Origin: JANPBY01 sp963805505
GTDB taxonomy: Bacteria; Actinomycetota; Actinomycetes; DATJPE01
NCBI GenBank assembly: GCA_963805505.1
Contig: CAWDUP010000001.1
Location: 1-64,000 of the forward strand
Reading direction: 5' to 3'
Length of the DNA: 64,000 nucleotides
Both the position numbers and the translations under genes were made by a program. Below, one piece after another: positions 18,589-28,227 of this stretch (positions within the stretch are counted from its first letter, which is position 1; each line of letters starts with the position of its first letter). Below the pieces are notes generated by a model. That model did not search any database. It saw nothing but the letters and a program-made list of their open reading frames with translations, and was not told the origin of the DNA.

Positions 18589-20214
18589 TCAGCTCGCCGC
18601 GGCAGCGGCCCAAGGACGGAACGAGTCGGCCGCCGACTGGTCCCAGAAGCCCTGGAACCGCGGAGCTGCCGACCCCTCGAGCAAGGCGCCAGGGGCGACG
18701 AAATCGTAGATCTCGTCCAGAGCCATGGCGCGCGACTGGTCGACGCGACGGACCACCTGGTGTGGCCGGAGCTCGCTGGTGTGGTCGAGTCCCATGGCCG
18801 CGATCATTTCTGCCAAGGCGTGGACGGTGTTTTGGTGGAAGTGGTGCACGCGTTCGGACTTGTCGGGCACGTTGAGAGCTCGCTGGAGCTTTGCGTCCTG
18901 CGTGGTCACACCGACGGGGCACCTGTTCGTGTGGCACCGTTGCGACTGGATGCAGCCAACCGCGAACATGAAGGCGCGCGCCGAGTTGCACCAGTCTGCC
19001 CCCATCGCCATCGACTGCGCGATCGCGGACGCGGTCACCATCTTGCCGCTCGCTCCTACTTTGAGCCGGTCGCGGATTCCGGCGCCCACCAGCGTGTTCT
19101 GAACGACAAGAAGACCCTCAGCCAAAGGTGCCCCCAAGGAGTCGGAAAACTCCAGTGGCGCCGCACCGGTGCCGCCCTCGCCCCCGTCGACGACGATGAA
19201 GTCGGCGTAGATTCCGCTCTGGATCATCGCCTTGACGATCCCCATGAACTCGCGAGGGTCGCCGATGCAGATCTTGAAGCCGACCGGCTTTCCGCCGGAC
19301 AACTCGCGCAACTGAGCGATGAAGGCCGTCATCTCGAGCGGGGTGGAGAATGCCTTGTGATAGGTCGGAGAGAAGACATCCTGGCCCTGCGGCACCAGCC
19401 TGGCCTCGGCGATCTCGGCGGTGACCTTGGCGGCCGGGAGGATGCCTCCGTGACCCGGTTTGGCGCCTTGTGAAACCTTGATCTCGATCATCTTGACCTG
19501 GGGGAGAGTGGCGTTGGTCTTGAAGGCGTCAGGGCTGAAGTTGCCGTCGGAGTCGCGGCAGCCGAAGTAGCCAGTGCCGATCTGCCAGAAGATGTCCCCT
19601 TCGTTCTCCTTGTGGTAGCGGGAAAGTCCGCCTTCTCCAGTGTTGTGCGCGAAGCCGCCCTTCTTCGCCCCCAAGTTCATCGCTCGGACCGCCGCCTGAC
19701 CTAGGGCGCCGAAGCTCATGGCCGAGATGTTGAGCACCGAAGCCGAGTAGGGCTGCGTGCACTCCGGGCCACCGATGGTGACGCGCAGGTTCTGCTCCGG
19801 ATCGGCCACCATGGGGCGAGGCGCGATCGAGTGGCTCAGCCACGTGTACCCGGACTCATAGACGTTGTGCTCGGTGCCAAAAGGCTTCTTGTCGCCGACG
19901 TTCTTCGCCCGTTCGTAGATCACCGATCGCGTGTCGCGGTCGAAAGGCCGACCGTCAGTGTCGTTCTCCACCAGGTATTGGTGGAGTTCCGGGCCCATCC
20001 CCTCAAGCAGAAAACGCAATCGTCCCGCGATCGGGTAGTTGCGCAGGATGCTGTGGCGGAGCTGGAAGAAGTCGTAGATCCCCAGCAGCACCAACGGCAC
20101 GAAGATGATCTCGAGCCACCACCACCAAGGGCTGACGGTGACCGCCAGGATCGCCACGAGGACCGCGAGGACGATGACCGTCCACAGCACCTTGGTGCGG
20201 ATCTTCTCGATCAT
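18589..20214 (-). CDS. Membrane-anchored FMN-binding glutamate-synthase-like protein
   Basis: About 541 residues. Two N-terminal hydrophobic segments (LWTVIVLAVLVAILAVTV and WWWWLEIIFVPLVLLGIYDF) anchor a domain homologous to the FMN and [3Fe-4S] part of glutamate synthase: SAMSFGALGQAAV, GEGGLSRYH, IEIKVSQGAKPGHGG, VDGGEGGTGAAP and the cluster motif CIQSQRCHTNRCPVG (Cys-x5-Cys-x4-Cys). No glutaminase domain is present. The physiological reaction of stand-alone members is not settled. ATG 20214 has AAGGAG 6 bases upstream. It converges with the HPPD-like gene, with 95 bases between the stops. Confidence 0.85.
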   Translation of the reverse strand: MIEKIRTKVLWTVIVLAVLVAILAVTVSPWWWWLEIIFVPLVLLGIYDFFQLRHSILRNYPIAGRLRFLLEGMGPELHQYLVENDTDGRPFDRDTRSVIYERAKNVGDKKPFGTEHNVYESGYTWLSHSIAPRPMVADPEQNLRVTIGGPECTQPYSASVLNISAMSFGALGQAAVRAMNLGAKKGGFAHNTGEGGLSRYHKENEGDIFWQIGTGYFGCRDSDGNFSPDAFKTNATLPQVKMIEIKVSQGAKPGHGGILPAAKVTAEIAEARLVPQGQDVFSPTYHKAFSTPLEMTAFIAQLRELSGGKPVGFKICIGDPREFMGIVKAMIQSGIYADFIVVDGGEGGTGAAPLEFSDSLGAPLAEGLLVVQNTLVGAGIRDRLKVGASGKMVTASAIAQSMAMGADWCNSARAFMFAVGCIQSQRCHTNRCPVGVTTQDAKLQRALNVPDKSERVHHFHQNTVHALAEMIAAMGLDHTSELRPHQVVRRVDQSRAMALDEIYDFVAPGALLEGSAAPRFQGFWDQSAADSFRPWAAAAAS

Positions 20215-20335
20215 TGCAACTCCTTGAGTCCTGAATGACACCGACTGCAGGCGTGGCTGCTGTCGTCCGGTGTCTGCGGCGTTGACATCCTAGCCAGCAG
20301 GATCAGCCCGCCACATGCAGATTCTGCACCCGGGA

Positions 20336-21690
20336 TCACCCGGCCGAACCGCCGGAATGACCGTCTTTCCCTGGCCCGACGAGCGGCGGGGGAGCCAAGG
20401 CGGTGACCGTCGCCTTCCAGCTGAGGGTTCGTTCGTCTCGAGCTCGACCCACAAACGTGAGGAGCCATTGGAATGCGGCGAAGAAGCGGTTCTTGAACCC
20501 CGTCAGGAACGTCAGGTGCACGAAGGCCCACATGAGCCAGCCAAGAAACCCCGCCACCCGGAATCCCTTGAAGTCCACGATTGCACGGAACCGCGCCACG
20601 CTCGCCATGCTTCCTAGATCCCGGTATTTGAACGCCCTGCTGTCCGTGTGCCCCCGAGTTCGTCGCTTGATCGTCTCGGCGGCGTGGATCCCGGTCTGCA
20701 TGGCAACCTCGGCGACGCCAGGCAGCTCGTCGAGCGACATGACGTCACCCACGACGAAGATCTCGGGATGACCCTCCAGGGTGCAGTCAGGCTTGACGTT
20801 GATTCGTCCGGACCGGTCGAGCGAGGCTCCCGCAGCTTCGGCGAGGACGCGCGCGATCGGTGGTCCAGCGACTCCGGCCGCCCACACCTTGGTCCGACAC
20901 GGGTATCGAGTCGGGCCGCCCTCGTCCTCGACCACGATCTCCCCACCGGTGATGTCGGTGACTCGGGTGTTGATCCGGACGTCGACCCCGATCTTCTCGA
21001 GCTCACGGGTGGCCTTCCCCGACAGCTGGTCCCCGAAGGTGGCGAGAATCTCCTCCCCGCCCTCGAACAACAGCACCCTCGCGTGGGTCAGATCGGCTCG
21101 TCTGAAGTTCAGTTGCAGCGAGCGGTGCGCGAGCTCTGCGATCTGGCCGGCGACCTCGACCCCGGTGGCGCCACCGCCGACCACCGCGAAGGTCAACCAC
21201 GACTCACGTTCCGCCTCGTCCGAAGCCAGCTCCGCCATCTCGAACGCGCCGAAGATCTTGGTGCGGAGTGCGACGGCGTCCTCGAGCGTCTTCATGCCAG
21301 GCGCCCACGGTTCGAACTCGTCATGCCCGAAGTAGGAACCGGTGACGCCTACACCGAAAATCAGGTAGTCGTACGGCAGGGACGCGGTTGATCCGGGGCG
21401 CTGCACCTCCACGGTCTTGGCCCCTAGGTCAAACCCCGTCACTTCACCAAGCTGGACTGTGACGTTGCTGTGTCGCTTCAGCACCTCTCGAAGGGGGGAG
21501 CGACCTCGCCGGTCGACAAGATCCCGGTCGCAACCTGGTAGAGGAGTGGTTGGAAGAGATGATGGTTTTGACGGTCAACCAGCGTGACGTCCACATCGAC
21601 GCGGCGGAGGAATTTAGCAGCGAACAGCCCGCCGAAACCACCACCGACGATGACGACTCTGGGGCGGTCGCGCTTGGTTGCTGACGTCAC
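20336..21690 (-). pseudogene. ndh: NADH dehydrogenase type II (NDH-2), single frameshift
   Basis: NDH-2 oxidises NADH and reduces quinone without pumping protons. The N-terminus MTSATKRDRPRVVIVGGGFG holds the FAD-binding GxGxxG. NHHLFQPLLYQVATGILSTG follows, and the remaining about 380 residues contain the second dinucleotide fold VVGGGATGVEVAGQIAEL and YLIFGVGVTG. The frame breaks after GEVAPP, at a run of six C (minus strand; G at 21493-21498). One more C would restore PPLREVLKRH. About 450 residues once corrected, normal. The rest is intact, so this may be a homopolymer sequencing error rather than a real null allele. Confidence 0.85.
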
Positions 21691-21894
21691 CCGATTCCCC
21701 TAGCGGTTTCACTGGCGGTGCCACCTGGCTCGCGTGGCAGACGATAGTGGGTCAGAACGGGCCGAGGCAGGGCTTGCCGGCCGAAATGAAGGACCCGGAC
21801 GTAGATTCGGCGCAAGACCGACAACTTCTGCACGGACGAGAAAGAAGCACTAGCCTGCCCCTGGATCATCGAGGGCGAGAGAAACGGGCATGGT

Positions 21895-23307
21895 GTGGAC
21901 ATCAGCCAGTTGGACCTGTCGCGACTGCAGTTCGCGACCACGACGATCTACCACTTCATCTTCGTGCCGGTAACGATCGGCCTGGCCTTCCTCGTCGCGA
22001 TTCTCCATACGCAGTGGTATCGGTCTGGGGACCTCACCCATCGGCGGCTGACGCGATTCTTCGGCACGCTGCTAGTGGTCAACATCGCCATCGGCGTCGT
22101 AACCGGACTCGTGCAGGAGTTCGAGTTCGGCATGAACTGGTCGCAATACTCCCGATTCGTCGGCGACGTCTTCGGGGCCCCGCTCGCTATGGAAGGTCTG
22201 GCAGCGTTCTTCCTCGAGTCGACGTTCCTGGGTCTGTGGTTGTTCGGCTGGTCGGTGCTGCCGCGCAAGATCCACCTCGCCACCTCGTGGCTGGTCTTTG
22301 CCGGAGCCGTCCTGTCCGCCGCGTTCATCATGGCCGCGAACTCCTGGATGCAGCACCCCGTGGGCTACCAGATCAATCAGTCAACGGGCCGTGCCGAGCT
22401 GACGTCGATCTCAGCGGTGTTCACCAACCCGGTCTTCGTCTGGGGCTACGCGCACGTGGTGCTGGCCTCGCTCGTCACCGGCTCGATGGTGATGCTCGCG
22501 GTGTCCGCTTGGCAGCTGCGCAAGGGCCGGACAAGCGACAAGGCGGCGTTCGCAGGGACGGCGAAGCTCGCCCTCGCAGTCCTGCTGCCGGTGTCCATCG
22601 GACAGGTGATCGTCGGCAGTCACCTCGGCGTTATCGAGACGACCTACCAACCGATGAAGGTTGCCGCCATGGAGGCGCAGTGGGAGAGCTGCGGTCCCTG
22701 CTCCTTCTCGGTGTTCCAGGTCGGTGGCGGTAAGAACGATCAGGACCCCACCAAGATCATCCAGATCCCGCACCTGCTGTCGATCCTCGCCACCAGCTCG
22801 TGGGATGGCCCCGTCACGGGGCTAAACGAGCTGCAGGCCCAGTACGAGCAGGAGTACGGGCCGGGCGACTACATCCCCAACGTTTTCATCCAGTACTGGT
22901 CGATGCGGGTCATGGCCTACCCGGCCGCGCTTGTTCCCCTGCTCGGCCTGTGGGGCGTCTGGTTGTGGCGCAAGCGACGCCTGATGGACTCGAGGCTGTT
23001 CTTGTGGGTCTCGACGTGGGCCGTGTTCACCCCGTTCATCATGAACACCGCCGGCTGGCTGCTGACTGAGAACGGCAGACAGCCGTGGATCGTCCAAGGG
23101 CTCATGCAGACCGCAGACGGCAACTCGCCTTCGGTCAGTGTCACCGAGGTCGCGATCAGCCTGGGGGTCTTTGTTCTTCTCTACATCGCGCTGGGGATCG
23201 TCTGGGCGTATCTGATGCTTCGCTACTCCCGCCGTGAGCTCCCCGACGAGACCATCGAACCCCACGACCCGGGCGGCGACGTACGCGCGCCGGCCCTGAC
23301 CTACTGA
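21895..23307 (+). CDS. cydA: Cytochrome bd ubiquinol/menaquinol oxidase subunit I
   Basis: CydA carries hemes b558, b595 and d and oxidises quinol to reduce O2 to water without proton pumping. Visible are IYHFIFVPVTIGL (heme-ligand His near residue 19), the quinol-site region GSHLGVIETTYQPMKVAAME, the conserved TENGRQPWIVQG and WSMRVM with the probable Met ligand. The Q loop is short. 470 residues. GTG 21895 follows purine-rich GGGCGAGAGAAACGG. It is divergent from ndh; the 204-base gap must hold both promoters, and I see no clear Rex or ArcA-like site there. cydB follows 9 bases after the stop. Confidence 0.95.
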   Translation: MDISQLDLSRLQFATTTIYHFIFVPVTIGLAFLVAILHTQWYRSGDLTHRRLTRFFGTLLVVNIAIGVVTGLVQEFEFGMNWSQYSRFVGDVFGAPLAMEGLAAFFLESTFLGLWLFGWSVLPRKIHLATSWLVFAGAVLSAAFIMAANSWMQHPVGYQINQSTGRAELTSISAVFTNPVFVWGYAHVVLASLVTGSMVMLAVSAWQLRKGRTSDKAAFAGTAKLALAVLLPVSIGQVIVGSHLGVIETTYQPMKVAAMEAQWESCGPCSFSVFQVGGGKNDQDPTKIIQIPHLLSILATSSWDGPVTGLNELQAQYEQEYGPGDYIPNVFIQYWSMRVMAYPAALVPLLGLWGVWLWRKRRLMDSRLFLWVSTWAVFTPFIMNTAGWLLTENGRQPWIVQGLMQTADGNSPSVSVTEVAISLGVFVLLYIALGIVWAYLMLRYSRRELPDETIEPHDPGGDVRAPALTY

Positions 23308-23316
23308 GGAGCGGGC

Positions 23317-24348
23317 ATGAGTCTCGACGTCCTTTGGTTCGTCATCGTTACGGTCTTCTGGGTCGGCTTCTTCGTCCTCGAAGGGTTCGACTTCGGGGTC
23401 GGAGCACTGCATCGATTCGTGGCGCGCAACGACACCGAGCGCCGGGTTGCCATCAACACCGTCGGACCGCTGTGGGATGGCAACGAAGTGTGGCTCATCG
23501 TGGCCGGAGCCGCGACGTTTGCCGCATTCCCGAGCTGGTACGCGACGTGGTTCTCTGCGGGCTACCTGGCGCTGCTGCTCGTGCTTGTCGCTCTCATCAT
23601 CCGCGGAGTTTCCTTCGAGTGGCGCGGCAAGGTGGATACCCACCGGTGGCGAGGCACCTGGAGCACCACCCTCACCGTCGGCTCTGTACTGGTACCGCTC
23701 TTGCTTGGCGTCGCCCTTGGCGATCTGCTTGCCGGGCTGCCCATCGATTCCGCGGAGGAGTTCACCGGTTCGTTCTGGGATCTCCTCACGCCGTACGGCC
23801 TTTGGACCGGGCTGACCGTCCTGCTGCTGTGCCTGCTCCACGGATCCACGTTCCTGTCGCTCAAAGCCGGCGACCCGGTCCGAGCGCGCGCGAAGACCAT
23901 CGCGAACCAGCTTGCTTGGCTTGCCGCGCTGGTGGTCGTGGTGTTCTCCGCCTGGACCTTCGGCCTTGCCGACGGCGGCTTCTGGCGACTCCTGGCTGTC
24001 GCTGTCCCGGTTGTTGCTGTGGTCGTGGCTGCGTTGCTCGTTCGGGCCGGCCATGAAGGCGGGTCGTTCGCCGCGACGGCCGTGGCCATCGGTGGCGTGC
24101 CAGCGGCGCTGTTCGCCAACCTCTATCCGAACGTGATGGTGTCGAGCACCGACGCGGCCAACAATCTGACGGTGGCTGCTTCAGCGTCGGCGCACTATGC
24201 CTTGACGGTCATGACGGTGGTGGCCCTGATCCTGTTCCCGGTCGTCTTGATCTACCAAGGGTGGTCCTACCACGTGTTCAGGGCCCGGATCCATGTCCCG
24301 GACGAGTCCACAGGGGAGCCAACGCGGTCCGACGTCGCCGCGCCCTGA
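23317..24348 (+). CDS. cydB: Cytochrome bd oxidase subunit II
   Basis: 343 residues with about nine membrane segments. The N-terminal VFWVGFFVLEGFDFGVGALH is a hallmark of CydB, followed by NTVGPLWDGNEVWLIVAGAA and SWYATWFSAGYLAL. CydB pairs with CydA to form the bd oxidase. ATG 23317 has GAGGAG upstream and lies 9 bases after cydA, so the two are one operon. cydDC, usually next to cydAB in Actinobacteria, is instead 12 kb to the left. Confidence 0.95.
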   Translation: MSLDVLWFVIVTVFWVGFFVLEGFDFGVGALHRFVARNDTERRVAINTVGPLWDGNEVWLIVAGAATFAAFPSWYATWFSAGYLALLLVLVALIIRGVSFEWRGKVDTHRWRGTWSTTLTVGSVLVPLLLGVALGDLLAGLPIDSAEEFTGSFWDLLTPYGLWTGLTVLLLCLLHGSTFLSLKAGDPVRARAKTIANQLAWLAALVVVVFSAWTFGLADGGFWRLLAVAVPVVAVVVAALLVRAGHEGGSFAATAVAIGGVPAALFANLYPNVMVSSTDAANNLTVAASASAHYALTVMTVVALILFPVVLIYQGWSYHVFRARIHVPDESTGEPTRSDVAAP

Positions 24349-24476
24349 AGGCTCACCGAATCACCCGCGGTTCCGCCGCTTGATCTCGACAAGCGCGGCT
24401 GGGGGTCGGGGTCATTCACAGGAAACTCACAGCGAACGCACTGCCGCAGTACAGCGGGACAAGCGACGATGGAGCC

Positions 24477-25238
24477 ATGCCTCTCCCTCGCCCTGCGACC
24501 TCGTTCGGCTCGGGGAGGACTCCGTTGTCCCGCGCCGATGGCTCGGCGATCCGAGTGCTGGTCGTCGACGACGAACCCTCGCTTCGTGATCTGCTTTCGC
24601 TGGCGTTGCGGTATGAGGGGTGGGAGATCCAGACGGCTGCCGACGGAGTCAGTGCGGTCCGGATTGCTCGCGAGTTCCGTCCGGACGCCGTCGTGCTCGA
24701 CGTGATGCTTCCCGACATCGACGGGCTGGAAGTCATGCGACGGCTGAGGGACAACGACAGCGCCGTGCCCGTGGTGTTCCTGACGGCCAAGGATGCCGTC
24801 GAGGACCGGGTCGCCGGACTGACGGCAGGCGGCGACGACTACGTGACCAAGCCGTTCAGCCTGGAAGAGCTCGTGGCCCGGTTGCGCGGCCTCATCCGCC
24901 GCAGCGGCGCTGCGGTGGCCACCTCCGGTGCCGAAATCGTGGTCGGCGACCTGGTCCTGGACGAGGACTCACACGAGGTGCGTCGAAGTGGGACCGAGAT
25001 CGTTCTCACCGCCACGGAGTTCGAGCTGTTGCGGTTCCTGATGCGCAACCCGAAGCGCGTGCTCAGCAAGGCCCAGATCCTCGACCGGGTGTGGAACTAC
25101 GACTTCGGGGGTCAGGCAAACATCGTCGAGCTCTACATCTCCTATCTGCGCAAGAAGGTGGACGCCGGGCGACCTCCGATGATTCACACCATGCGGGGCG
25201 CCGGCTACGTCCTGCGTCCGGCTGATCCGAACCAATGA
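24477..25238 (+). CDS. OmpR-family response regulator
   Basis: 253 residues. The receiver domain (about residues 25-140) has acidic residues in VVDDEPS, the phosphoacceptor Asp in VVLDVMLPDIDG, and the Thr and Lys switch residues in FLTAKD and VTKPFS. The C-terminal winged-helix DNA-binding domain has LTATEFELLRFLMRNPKRV and ELYISYLRKKVD. ATG 24477 follows GATGGAG; the first 25 residues precede the receiver domain and could be over-called. Its stop overlaps the sensor kinase ATG (ATGA). The target genes are not evident, although cydAB is directly upstream. Confidence 0.92.
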   Translation: MPLPRPATSFGSGRTPLSRADGSAIRVLVVDDEPSLRDLLSLALRYEGWEIQTAADGVSAVRIAREFRPDAVVLDVMLPDIDGLEVMRRLRDNDSAVPVVFLTAKDAVEDRVAGLTAGGDDYVTKPFSLEELVARLRGLIRRSGAAVATSGAEIVVGDLVLDEDSHEVRRSGTEIVLTATEFELLRFLMRNPKRVLSKAQILDRVWNYDFGGQANIVELYISYLRKKVDAGRPPMIHTMRGAGYVLRPADPNQ

Positions 25239-26686
25239 CTACCGGGCCGACCGGCTGGAGCCTGCGCACCAAGCTCGTGACAGCGATGGCTGCGCTGCTC
25301 GTGGCCGTGAGCCTGGTGATCGGGATCGTGAGCCTCGTGGCGCTGACCCGAGTGCTCAACGACCGCCTCGATGACCAGCTCATCGCCGCGGCCAACCGCT
25401 CGACCGGTGCTTTCGGTCGCCCCGGAGCCGATCCTGACGACGGTCGCCCCGGTCCGTCCTTCCTGCTGGCACCCGGACAGGGCGAAGGAACTCTCGGCGC
25501 GTTGCTGGCTGGACAGCGCGTGGTCGCAGCAGCAGTCCTCGATGACACCGGCCGACCGAATCAGCTCCCGCCGGATGCCTCAGAACAGCTTGTGCAGCTG
25601 CCCACGGGAGTGCCGCAAACCTTGGACCTGGGCAGTCTTGGCGACTACCGAGTTCTGGCTACGCCGCGATCGTCTGGTGCGGTGCTGGTGACCGGGCTCC
25701 CACTCTCAGATGTGCATGCGACGATCCGACAGCTGACCGCGGTGATCGCGCTGGTCACTGTCGTTGGCCTCGTCGCGGCCGTCGCCTTCGGCACCTGGAT
25801 CGTCCGTACCGCCCTGCGCCCGCTCGATCGCGTGGCGGGTACCGCGATCCGCGTGGCTGGGCTCCCACTCGACCGTGGGGAGGTGGCGCTGGCCGAACGA
25901 GTCTCAGCCGCAGATGCTGATCCCGCCACAGAGGTCGGTCAGGTCGGCTCGGCGCTCAATCATCTCCTCGAGAACGTGGATACTGCCTTGACGGCGCGCC
26001 ACGAGAGCGAGACCCGCGTCCGCCGCTTCGTGGCCGACGCCAGCCATGAGCTGCGTACCCCGTTGGCCTCGATCCGTGGGTACGCCGAGCTGACCCGGAG
26101 TTCGGTCGAGCCGGTCCCTGAAGAGGTCTCCCACGCGCTGGACCGCGTGGAGTCGGAGGCTGTTCGCATGACAGCGCTCGTCGACGACATGCTCCTGCTG
26201 GCCCGGTTGGACTCGGGCCGCCCGGTGGATCACGCGCCGGTGGACTTGTCGCGGATCGTCGTGGATGCCACGAGCGACGCTCGCGCGGCTGGTCCTGGCC
26301 ACGAGTGGGACCTCGACCTTCCACCCGATCCAGTGACTGTCCAGGGTGACGCAACCCGCCTTCACCAAGTGGTGGTCAACCTCTTGTCCAATGCTCGGTC
26401 GCACACTCCCGACGGCACCACGGTCACGGTGAGTCTGAGACGTACGCCCGGGGGGGTCGAGCTTCTCGTCAGTGACGATGGTCCCGGCATTCCCACGGAA
26501 CAGCTCCCAACCGTCTTCGAGCGCTTCACCCGTGGCGACACGTCCAGGACGCGGGCGTCGGGCAGCACCGGCCTTGGCCTGGCGATCGTGGCCGCAGTTG
26601 TCGAGGCCCATGGTGGAAACGTGCACGTCGCCAGTCGACCCGGTTGCACGGACTTTAGGGTGGTGCTTCCTGCTGCTGGCCCCTGA
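25235..26686 (+). CDS. Membrane sensor histidine kinase
   Basis: 483 residues. The N-terminal helix (LVTAMAALLVAVSLVIGIVS) is followed by an extracytoplasmic region of about 120 residues, a second helix (ALVTVVGLVAAVAFGTWIV), HAMP, and a HisKA domain with FVADASHELRTPLASIRGY (phospho-His). The HATPase domain has N box VVNLLSNARSHTP, G1 VSDDGPGIP and G2 TGLGLAIV. It is translationally coupled to the regulator upstream and resembles the MprB/TcrY type. The signal sensed is unknown. Confidence 0.92.
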   Translation: MTTGPTGWSLRTKLVTAMAALLVAVSLVIGIVSLVALTRVLNDRLDDQLIAAANRSTGAFGRPGADPDDGRPGPSFLLAPGQGEGTLGALLAGQRVVAAAVLDDTGRPNQLPPDASEQLVQLPTGVPQTLDLGSLGDYRVLATPRSSGAVLVTGLPLSDVHATIRQLTAVIALVTVVGLVAAVAFGTWIVRTALRPLDRVAGTAIRVAGLPLDRGEVALAERVSAADADPATEVGQVGSALNHLLENVDTALTARHESETRVRRFVADASHELRTPLASIRGYAELTRSSVEPVPEEVSHALDRVESEAVRMTALVDDMLLLARLDSGRPVDHAPVDLSRIVVDATSDARAAGPGHEWDLDLPPDPVTVQGDATRLHQVVVNLLSNARSHTPDGTTVTVSLRRTPGGVELLVSDDGPGIPTEQLPTVFERFTRGDTSRTRASGSTGLGLAIVAAVVEAHGGNVHVASRPGCTDFRVVLPAAGP

Positions 26687-26767
26687 ACCAGCGGCGCATG
26701 CGGGCGCTGCTCCTGACCCAGGTTTGAGCGGTCTCGCGCAGTCCTGACCAACCGCTAGGAGCTTGCC

Positions 26768-28192
26768 GTGCCCGAACCGCTCGATGCTCCACTGGCCCGC
26801 GCATGGGAGGACCACCTCACAGCAGGAGCGCGGCCGTTCGTGATTCCCGGGCACAAGGGCTCGACCGAGCTGGTGGGGCCAGTCGTCGGCGGGGACGTAC
26901 CTCTGTATGGCGGCGTCGCCTCCATGCGCGACGCTCCGACCGAGCTGAGGGCTGCCGAGGAGCGGGCAGCCGCGCTCTGGGGCGCCGACTGGTGTCGGTT
27001 CTCGGTGCAGGGTTCGACTCATGGCAACCAGGCCATGGCGCTCGCTGTTGGACGACCCGGGGACGTCGTCATCTCTACCCGGGCGGTGCACCGGTCGTCG
27101 TTGCTGGGCTTCGTGCTCGCCGGATTGACACCGGTGTGGGTCCAGCCCGACATCGATCCGGTGTCTGGGCTGCCCGCCGCTCTGCCCGTCGAGCGAGTGC
27201 GCGCGGCCCTCGCCGAGCACCCGAACGCGCGTGCCGTCTTCGCCGTCGAACCTGGGTACGGCGGTGCTCGTTCAGACGTTGAGGGCCTGGCCCGTACGGC
27301 GCACGCGGCAGGTGTACCGCTCATCGTGGATCAGGCCTGGGGTGCCCACCTCGGCTTCCACCCGCTCCTTCCACCGCACGCCTTGGACTGCGGTGCGGAC
27401 GCCTTCGTGACCAGCGCCCACAAGACACTTCCGGCCTACACCCAGGCCGCCTTCGTGTGCGCTCGCCTCGAACGCTTCGACAGCGACCGACTGGAGCGGG
27501 CGTTCGCCGCCACTTTGACCACGAGCCCGTCGGGCACGATCGTCGCCAGCATCGACGCCGCCCGGGCGCTGCTGGCACGAGACGGCGAACGGTTGCTCGA
27601 GCAGACCATCGTGCTGGTCGCTGCCGCGCGCCAACGTCTGCGTGGCGTTGACGGCTTGCTGGTCGGTGACGGACCCGCAGCTCGACTGGATCCCAACCGG
27701 ATCGTGATCGGCCTCGCAGGCACTGGGGCAGACGGCTTTCGGCTCGAGGATGACCTGGCGCAGCTGGGGTTCGCCCTCGAACTCGCGGATCGGGATTCGA
27801 TCGTGGCCACGGTGACCATGGCCGACACGGCGGCGACCGTCGAGCCGTTCGTCGATGCACTGATCGCGGCGATCGACCGTCACCGCGGGCCGGCTCGACA
27901 GGTGCAGACCGCCTCCTGGCTCGGAGAGGGAACGGCCCCAGAGGTTGCGCTCAGCCCCCGCGATGCCTTCTTCGCCAGTCACGAGACCGTCGATGCGGCG
28001 GCCGCGGCCGGCCGGATCGCCGCCGAGGTCGTGGCGCCGTACCCCCCGGGGATACCCGCGATCGTGCCGGGGGAGGTGCTCACCGCAGAAGTGCTCGACG
28101 CGCTGCGGGCGGCCGCGGCGGCGGGGACTCGGATCGCCTATGCCACGGATCCGACCATGGCAACGGTGCAGGTGGTGACTCGGGAGTCGTGA
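26768..28192 (+). CDS. Orn/Lys/Arg decarboxylase-family PLP enzyme
   Basis: 474 residues. The PLP fold-type I domain shows FVIPGHKGS, QGSTHGNQAMAL, VDQAWGAHLGFHPLLP and the Schiff-base Lys in TSAHKTLPAYTQAA. The C-terminal domain contains VAPYPPGIPAIVPGE, typical of the short Orn/Lys/Arg decarboxylases found in Gram-positives. The substrate (Arg, Lys, Orn or another amino acid) cannot be fixed. GTG 26768 has TAGGAG 7 bases upstream. It is followed 35 bases later by an acyl-CoA dehydrogenase on the same strand. Confidence 0.85.
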   Translation: MPEPLDAPLARAWEDHLTAGARPFVIPGHKGSTELVGPVVGGDVPLYGGVASMRDAPTELRAAEERAAALWGADWCRFSVQGSTHGNQAMALAVGRPGDVVISTRAVHRSSLLGFVLAGLTPVWVQPDIDPVSGLPAALPVERVRAALAEHPNARAVFAVEPGYGGARSDVEGLARTAHAAGVPLIVDQAWGAHLGFHPLLPPHALDCGADAFVTSAHKTLPAYTQAAFVCARLERFDSDRLERAFAATLTTSPSGTIVASIDAARALLARDGERLLEQTIVLVAAARQRLRGVDGLLVGDGPAARLDPNRIVIGLAGTGADGFRLEDDLAQLGFALELADRDSIVATVTMADTAATVEPFVDALIAAIDRHRGPARQVQTASWLGEGTAPEVALSPRDAFFASHETVDAAAAAGRIAAEVVAPYPPGIPAIVPGEVLTAEVLDALRAAAAAGTRIAYATDPTMATVQVVTRES

Positions 28193-28227
28193 GCAGCTCA
28201 GCTGCACAGAAGGCCTAGGGTCCGAGG

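Noticed and set aside
21691..21894. Rex or ArcA-type operator between ndh and cydA
   Set aside because: No TTGTGA-N6-TCACAA or similar palindrome was found on reading the gap.
25904..27220. Long minus-strand frame of about 438 codons
   Set aside because: It is antisense to the histidine kinase and the decarboxylase, both with full motif sets; typical shadow frame in high-GC DNA.
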